Assembly (NCBI RefSeq): GCF_900129375.1
Contig: NZ_FQVN01000007.1
Coordinates: 1 to 64,000 of the forward strand
Direction: 5' to 3'
DNA length: 64,000 bases
DNA from: Streptoalloteichus hindustanus
GTDB taxonomy: Bacteria > Actinomycetota > Actinomycetes > Mycobacteriales > Pseudonocardiaceae
This document shows, piece after piece, positions 60,901 to 64,000 of the stretch. Within the stretch, counting starts at the first letter, position 1. Every line of letters starts with the position of its first letter. The position numbers were made by a program, and so were the translations under genes. The notes under the pieces are model-generated. The model was not told where the DNA came from. It was given only the letters and a program-made list of their open reading frames with translations, and did no database searches.

Positions 60901-61119
60901 CTACCTCTCCGCATGATCCAATTTTACGGCCGCGGGAATCCCAACCTGTCAGGGCTCGAGAATTGCCGCAGCTTACGCTTGATCCGTATTGATGGCTCGT
61001 GCGAGGTCGACCTCAGCCCATTGCGGGAACTGCCCGTTCGGATCGTCCTAGGGGGACGACGCGTCACGGCCATCGGAACAGAGCAGCTCCACCCCAGGGC
61101 GACGGTGGAACAGCTGTGA
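57952..61119 (+). CDS. NACHT NTPase, bacterial NLR-like protein
   Basis: 1,055 residues from the GTG at 57952; a GTG at 57898 would add 18. Residues 1-200 are helical (VAKQLALQWFSEKKADSRRG...), like the NACHT N-terminal helical domains. The NACHT core has Walker A VVRGEAGAGKSTLLRWL (about 283-299), Walker B ALLLVDGIDEL (about 365-375) with its extra acidic residues, RVVVTSRPTAI (398-408) and the winged-helix mark FIHRTFQEFLAARE (about 604-617). From about 840 to 1040 come leucine-rich, LRR-like strands (LRGLTVLG, LEWLFLNF, IRDLSLVN, VRKLNLSS). Bacterial NACHT proteins of this build defend against phage. No effector nuclease domain is recognisable. Stands alone; the C-terminal third is clearly less GC-rich than its neighbours. 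Confidence 0.88.
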   Translation: MIAEGALRIGQSVAKQLALQWFSEKKADSRRGRDLSRLIGARFPVRRQERDVMEALLKIEDDVARGLEPELARAAHGLPDNEREAALAAVSDALEDSDLSDGALFAVDCDPRALAAAVRRQQPVDRAGLSERAARLYDAALERACVVLIHLVRELPEFEAAVAVETLGRLRTVLERVEQLLERVPMPELSAPSGRLLDDEFRTRYLNSVARSYDQLEVIGLTTHSYEPRTTVSVAYLSLTVTDDAKRGRRDREHFGWRDNDLELDPTTTLRVEVALGDSRLTVVRGEAGAGKSTLLRWLAVNAARSAFTGHLREWNGCVPFMVKLREFATRALPRGDDVLNQPSSPQLGPIPEGWAHRQFDSGRALLLVDGIDELSARRRPAVRTWLRELLASYPQLRVVVTSRPTAITAKWLTHEGFRSVVLEPMTPGDVQVFLRRWHSALLDSATNPAVLPCRPEEVDEHRRTLLAQLQARPHLRALARNPLLCAMLCALNLDRRSRLPRDRVALYSAALDMLLERRDADRNVVAGAEIQASASEKRVLLQVLAWWLNENGRTEMSRDQALARIAERLRGMPNVQEDAETLLDHLIERSGVIRSPAMGRIDFIHRTFQEFLAAREAMDRDSVDLIVRHASSDLWRETVIMACAQGTSEQRGRLLEGLLGAADRASAKKARQLNLLAAACRETAILAPPEVLAQVDERVRTLVPPRSVRESRSLATVGETVLDYLPTDLSTLSTSQAVACVRTATLVNGPRALDTLSGYAADPREELTHELAWSWQYFDPETYARQVLADAPLTMRYPRDCIDVDSRAVPYLHLIKNLHSCRVNLWGISDITNELRQLSRLTKLRGLTVLGDVAPDSLPELSTLQRLEWLFLNFRERWPDSVDFIASLAHIRDLSLVNTWSLRDFAFLRELKRVRKLNLSSPVTNWMDEVAVPERLTDATYTGPSDRYTQKAFVARFPNITRLSFHSKRDTEASRDMWAFARLPLRMIQFYGRGNPNLSGLENCRSLRLIRIDGSCEVDLSPLRELPVRIVLGGRRVTAIGTEQLHPRATVEQL

Positions 61120-61193
61120 GAAGGCCCAGGGCAGCGCTCGTCCTTCAGTGCAGCCGGCAACCCGCTGCCTGTATCCGGGCGGCGGCTACACCG

Positions 61194-62033
61194 TCACGAT
61201 CTGCTCGCGGCGACTGCCGCGTGGACGAAGGAGGTGATGAGGGGGCGGTGGTCGAGCTGGGACCAGGCGACGACCAGGCGGCTGGGCGGCGCGTCGGTGA
61301 CCGGGACGCGGACGAGTCCTGGGGGGACGGGTTCGGCGAGTGAGCGGGGCAGCACGGCGATGGTGCGGTTGAGGGTGATCAACTGGATCATCTGGGGCAC
61401 GTCGACGATCTCGGGTCCGGTTCCGCCGCCCGGAACGCCTTTCCAGCGGGGCAGTGTCTCGCCGTCGAGGTCGGCCAGGCGCAGCTCGGCGCGTGTGGCC
61501 AGTCGGTGGTCGCGGGGCAGGATCGCGACACGGCCCTCGACGTAGAGCGTCTCGTGGGCCAGCCCGGTGAGGTCGTCGAAGGGCGCGTACAGCAGTGCCA
61601 CGTCGGCGCGGCCGTCGCGGAGGTAGTCGACGCGGTCGGTGGCGCCGCCGAACAGGATGTCCACCTGGCGGGCATCGGGTTGGCGGGAGTACTCGGCGAG
61701 GATGCCGGACAGCAGGTTGGCGTCACCGCCGGGCTTGATCACCAGTCGGAGGCGGGCCTGGGCGTCGGCGGCCTGGCGCGCGCTCCGGGCCGCGGCGGCG
61801 ACGGCGTTGAGCGCGTGGCGGCCGTGGTGCAGCAGGGCCTCCCCCGCCGGCGTGAGCGAGACGTGTCGGCTGGTGCGCACGAGTAGCGGGACGCCGAGCC
61901 GCGTCTCGATGCGTCGGATCGCCTTCGACAGCGCCGGTTGGGCAATCGACAGGCGCGCGGCGGCTCGGCCGAAGTGGAGTTCCTCGGCGACCGCGACGAA
62001 GTACCCGAGCTCGCGCGTCTCCAGGTCAATCAT
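61194..62033 (-). CDS. LysR-family regulator
   Basis: 279 residues. N-terminal winged helix LGYFVAVAEELHFGRAAARLSIAQPALSKAIRRIETRLGVPLLVRTSRHVSLTPAGEALL (10-68) and a periplasmic-binding-like effector domain. Diverges from a small Dabb-like gene, its probable target, with 70 bp between the starts that include one copy of the dispersed palindrome. Confidence 0.9.
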   Translation of the reverse strand: MIDLETRELGYFVAVAEELHFGRAAARLSIAQPALSKAIRRIETRLGVPLLVRTSRHVSLTPAGEALLHHGRHALNAVAAAARSARQAADAQARLRLVIKPGGDANLLSGILAEYSRQPDARQVDILFGGATDRVDYLRDGRADVALLYAPFDDLTGLAHETLYVEGRVAILPRDHRLATRAELRLADLDGETLPRWKGVPGGGTGPEIVDVPQMIQLITLNRTIAVLPRSLAEPVPPGLVRVPVTDAPPSRLVVAWSQLDHRPLITSFVHAAVAASRS

Positions 62034-62072
62034 GCCTCCAGGTTATCGCTGGAGTCACGATCGGTCTTGGAC

Positions 62073-62083
62073 TCCACAGTGGA
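62073..62083. repeat. Dispersed palindrome copy TCCACAGTGGA
   Basis: Exact intergenic copy between the divergent LysR and Dabb-like genes. It could double as an operator here, but the motif is shared with unrelated places. Confidence 0.85.
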
Positions 62084-62103
62084 CACCCGGGTTCAATGGT
62101 GTG

Positions 62104-62421
62104 GTGATTCACCACACCATGATTGTCTCGTTCACCGAGTCCATCCCGGACGCCGAGCTCGATCAGTTCCTGAGCGATATCGAACAGGTGATGCGCGACT
62201 CCGGGCACGTCCAGACCTTCGCGGCGCGACGCAACATCCCCGTGCCCGCCGACGACCACAGCCCCGTGCTCGTCGCCACCGCGATCGTGCGACTCGGCGT
62301 CGCCGACCTCGACGCGCTCAACGCCTCGTTCACCGTCCCCGGACTCGGGGAGGTCATCCAGCGCTGGCAGTCCCGGTACCCCTACAAGGTCGTCTGGGCC
62401 AACCACGAGCCGCTGTCGTGA
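62104..62421 (+). CDS. Dabb-like (stress-responsive A/B barrel) small protein
   Basis: 105 residues from the second GTG of a pair (62104). The start MIHHTMIVSFTESIPDAELDQFLSDIEQVM resembles Dabb domain proteins (IRH...F.....DAE...F), which form ferredoxin-like dimers and include small cyclases and stress proteins. It is divergent from a LysR regulator that likely controls it. Reaction unknown. Confidence 0.65.
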   Translation: MIHHTMIVSFTESIPDAELDQFLSDIEQVMRDSGHVQTFAARRNIPVPADDHSPVLVATAIVRLGVADLDALNASFTVPGLGEVIQRWQSRYPYKVVWANHEPLS

Positions 62422-62516
62422 CGGACTTCGCGGGATAGCTCGGACTGGTCCCCGCCGCCGAGACCACCGCCCTGATCGATCACGCTGACCGGCCGCGCTG
62501 ACCGACCGCGCTGACC

Positions 62517-62552
62517 GGCGGTGGGCGGCGGGGAGACCCGCCGCCCACCGCC
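62517..62552. terminator. Bidirectional hairpin terminator
   Basis: Perfect 16-bp stem (GGCGGTGGGCGGCGGG at 62517-62532 with 62537-62552) and a GAGA tetraloop, between two convergent genes. Preceded by two CTGACCG.CCGCG direct repeats (about 62474-62510). Confidence 0.88.
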
Positions 62553-62649
62553 GCCCCGCCCCTCAGAAACACACGGGACATCGCCGGCGGCTGGGCCTGG
62601 ACCCGTCGTCGGCCCGACCAGTGCCTCGGGTCCAGCCACCGGACTGTCC

Positions 62650-63621
62650 TCAGCGCGAGGTCGGCGCCCAGCTGTAGAAGAGACGATCGTCTCCGGCAAC
62701 GCCCTTCCAGGCGAGGAAGAAGCCGAACGAGGCCAACGTGAAAGCCGGGCTGTCACTGCTGTGGCCACCGAGCTGCTCCGGGGGCGCCCAGTGCAGACCT
62801 CCCACCGCTGAGCTGTGGAAGAGCCTCTGGTCGGTTCCCGGCCCCTTCCACACCGCGTGAACCACGTTGCCGACCATGGCCAGGCCGGGGGACGTGCTGG
62901 ATTCTCCACCGACGGCGGACGGCTCGCTCCAGTCGACTCCGTTCTTCGTCCGGGCGGCGAACAACCGTTGGTCCGCCCCGACTCCCCTCCACGCGGCGTA
63001 CAACCGCCCGTGGTCTCCGACGAGGCTCGGTGCCGCGCTGCTGCCCCCGCCGAAGGTCCTGGGCGCCGACCAGCTCGAACCGTCCACAGTGGACGCGATA
63101 TGCAGGCGTGTGTCGTTCCCAGCACCCTTCCACGCGACGTGCAGGCGGCCTTTCGCCGCCGTAATCGTCGGACGGACACTGCTCGCCGCACCGGGCAGGG
63201 CGACCTCGTGGGACCAGTTCCTCCCATCGTCCGTCGAGGAGAGGAACAACCGCCCGTCGGAGCCCGCCCCCTTCCACGCGGCGTACAGGCGTCGGTTGAA
63301 CACAGCCAGCGCGGGCCCGGTGCTACTCGCACCGCCGAAGGTCGCCTGGCTCGTCCAGTTCACCCCGTCTCCTGTCGAGGAGAAGAACAGCCTCTGGTCG
63401 GCACCCGCTCCTTTCCAGGCCGCGTACACACGTCCGCCGTACGACGCCAGCGCGGGCGCGGCGCCGCTGCCCCCACCGAAGTTCCGTGGCGGCGTCCATC
63501 CCCGCATCGATATCGACGTGGTGGGCGTTTCCTCGACAGAACTCGCCGAGGCCGATGTGACGCCCGCAGTGAAGACCAGCATCAGCGTGGTCGCCAGTAG
63601 GGCCAAGCCTCTCAGTCGCAT
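62650..63621 (-). CDS. Secreted repeat protein, sialidase/BNR-like beta-propeller
   Basis: 323 residues from the ATG at 63621 (GGGAGAG upstream). Signal peptide LRGLALLATTLMLVFTAGVTSASA. The mature part is made of six copies of a motif of about 45 residues: Y-A-A-W-K-G-x-G-x-D-x-R-L-F-x-S-S-T-x-D-G-x-x-W, followed by an FGG-x-SS-x-x-P turn. The alternation of Asp-box-like S-x-D-G-x-x-W and tryptophans suggests a six-bladed propeller like sialidases or fucose lectins (AAL), without clear catalytic residues. I favour an extracellular lectin. One blade contains Ser-Thr-Val-Asp-Gly-Ser encoded by the dispersed palindrome at 63083. Confidence 0.82.
   Translation of the reverse strand: MRLRGLALLATTLMLVFTAGVTSASASSVEETPTTSISMRGWTPPRNFGGGSGAAPALASYGGRVYAAWKGAGADQRLFFSSTGDGVNWTSQATFGGASSTGPALAVFNRRLYAAWKGAGSDGRLFLSSTDDGRNWSHEVALPGAASSVRPTITAAKGRLHVAWKGAGNDTRLHIASTVDGSSWSAPRTFGGGSSAAPSLVGDHGRLYAAWRGVGADQRLFAARTKNGVDWSEPSAVGGESSTSPGLAMVGNVVHAVWKGPGTDQRLFHSSAVGGLHWAPPEQLGGHSSDSPAFTLASFGFFLAWKGVAGDDRLFYSWAPTSR
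63083..63093. repeat. Dispersed palindrome copy TCCACAGTGGA
   Basis: Exact copy inside the secreted repeat-protein gene; on the coding (minus) strand it reads Ser-Thr-Val-Asp. Confidence 0.85.
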
Positions 63622-64000
63622 CTCTCTCCCGTTGACGCACTGGGCGTCGGTCCGCGTTGTTTCGTTGTGTTCGAAGGCAAAACCGTGCACCACTGTGGGG
63701 TCGACACGACGGGAGCGGATATCCCCAGAGCTGGGGATTGCCGCGCGTCGGGTCTCTCCCGTAAGAACCGGGACCCACGGCGTCATCACCTGCCCAGCCG
63801 ACGACGTCCGCCATGACCACGTCGCAGCGCGTGTGGAGCACTCGGTTCGGCAAGGGGCCCGCAACCAACCTGGCGAGCGGCACTCCGCCACCCACGTGCC
63901 CTTTCGGGCCAGAAAGATCTCCCACTGGGGCACACGTGAAGTGGTTACTCTGCAAGGGAATTCCGACTCCCGAAGGGACGGAAGATGCACACCCTGCGAA
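63622..64000. other. Gene-free stretch at right edge
   Basis: About 380 bp with no supported gene; it holds the promoter of the secreted repeat protein. A possible start (ATG at 63985 preceded by GGGACGGAAG) sits 16 bp from the edge and may begin a plus-strand gene outside the window. Confidence 0.4.

Noticed and set aside
63985-64000. Start of a next plus-strand gene
   Set aside because: Only five codons are visible after a plausible ribosome site; too little to call.

Overview
The window is high-GC actinobacterial DNA, with GTG/TTG starts, strong third-position GC and SARP, LAL, CGNR and RbpA-type proteins. My inference, not a proof, is the Pseudonocardiales (Saccharothrix/Actinosynnema/Actinoalloteichus-like). 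Apart from the first gene, which runs off the left edge, the genes below are complete. I saw no tRNA, rRNA or CRISPR array.

Left part (1-23 kb) is accessory. Three secreted ALF-repeat proteins open the window; the largest also carries an AbfB-like module, LGFP repeats and a ricin-type lectin, and ends in a strong terminator. Next come an AAA ATPase, a serine hydrolase divergent from an HTH/MarR-type regulator, a CGNR regulator divergent from an alpha/beta hydrolase, a TetR regulator with three matching operators controlling an amidase/AtzG-like pair and an MFS/MBL pair, a TetR/glycosyltransferase pair, an ArsR-VOC operon, a methyltransferase, a divergent RbpA paralogue overlapping an unknown gene, and a small secreted I36-type protein.

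Middle part (23-53 kb) is a biosynthetic locus. The minus-strand operon aminotransferase - NDP-hexose 2,3-dehydratase - nucleotidyltransferase - penicillin acylase faces an aldo/keto reductase. A glycosyltransferase diverges from an O-methyltransferase - PPOX flavoprotein - free-standing A-T-R (adenylation-carrier-reductase) gene. DrrAB-type ABC export, a DUF418 membrane protein and a TetR regulator sit in the centre. Then follow a SARP, and a plus-strand sugar operon (Gfo/Idh/MocA 3-ketoreductase, iron-sulphur 3-dehydratase, 4-aminotransferase), a cluster-embedded methionine aminopeptidase, and a LAL regulator fused in translation to a second glycosyltransferase. Together the sugar genes predict a 2,3,6-trideoxy-4-aminohexose; no 4,6-dehydratase, N-methyltransferase or polyketide synthase is in the window, so the cluster is split or continues elsewhere.

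Right part (53-64 kb) has an orphan Imm5-like gene, a flavoprotein/2Fe-2S reductase pair divergent from a TetR regulator, a MarR/FAD-monooxygenase pair, a 1,055-residue NACHT NTPase resembling bacterial NLR defence proteins, a LysR regulator, a Dabb-like protein and a secreted repeat protein.

Across the window an 11-bp palindrome, TCCAC[A/T]GTGGA, occurs seven times exactly. All five coding copies are read in the same frame as Ser-Thr-Val-Asp.
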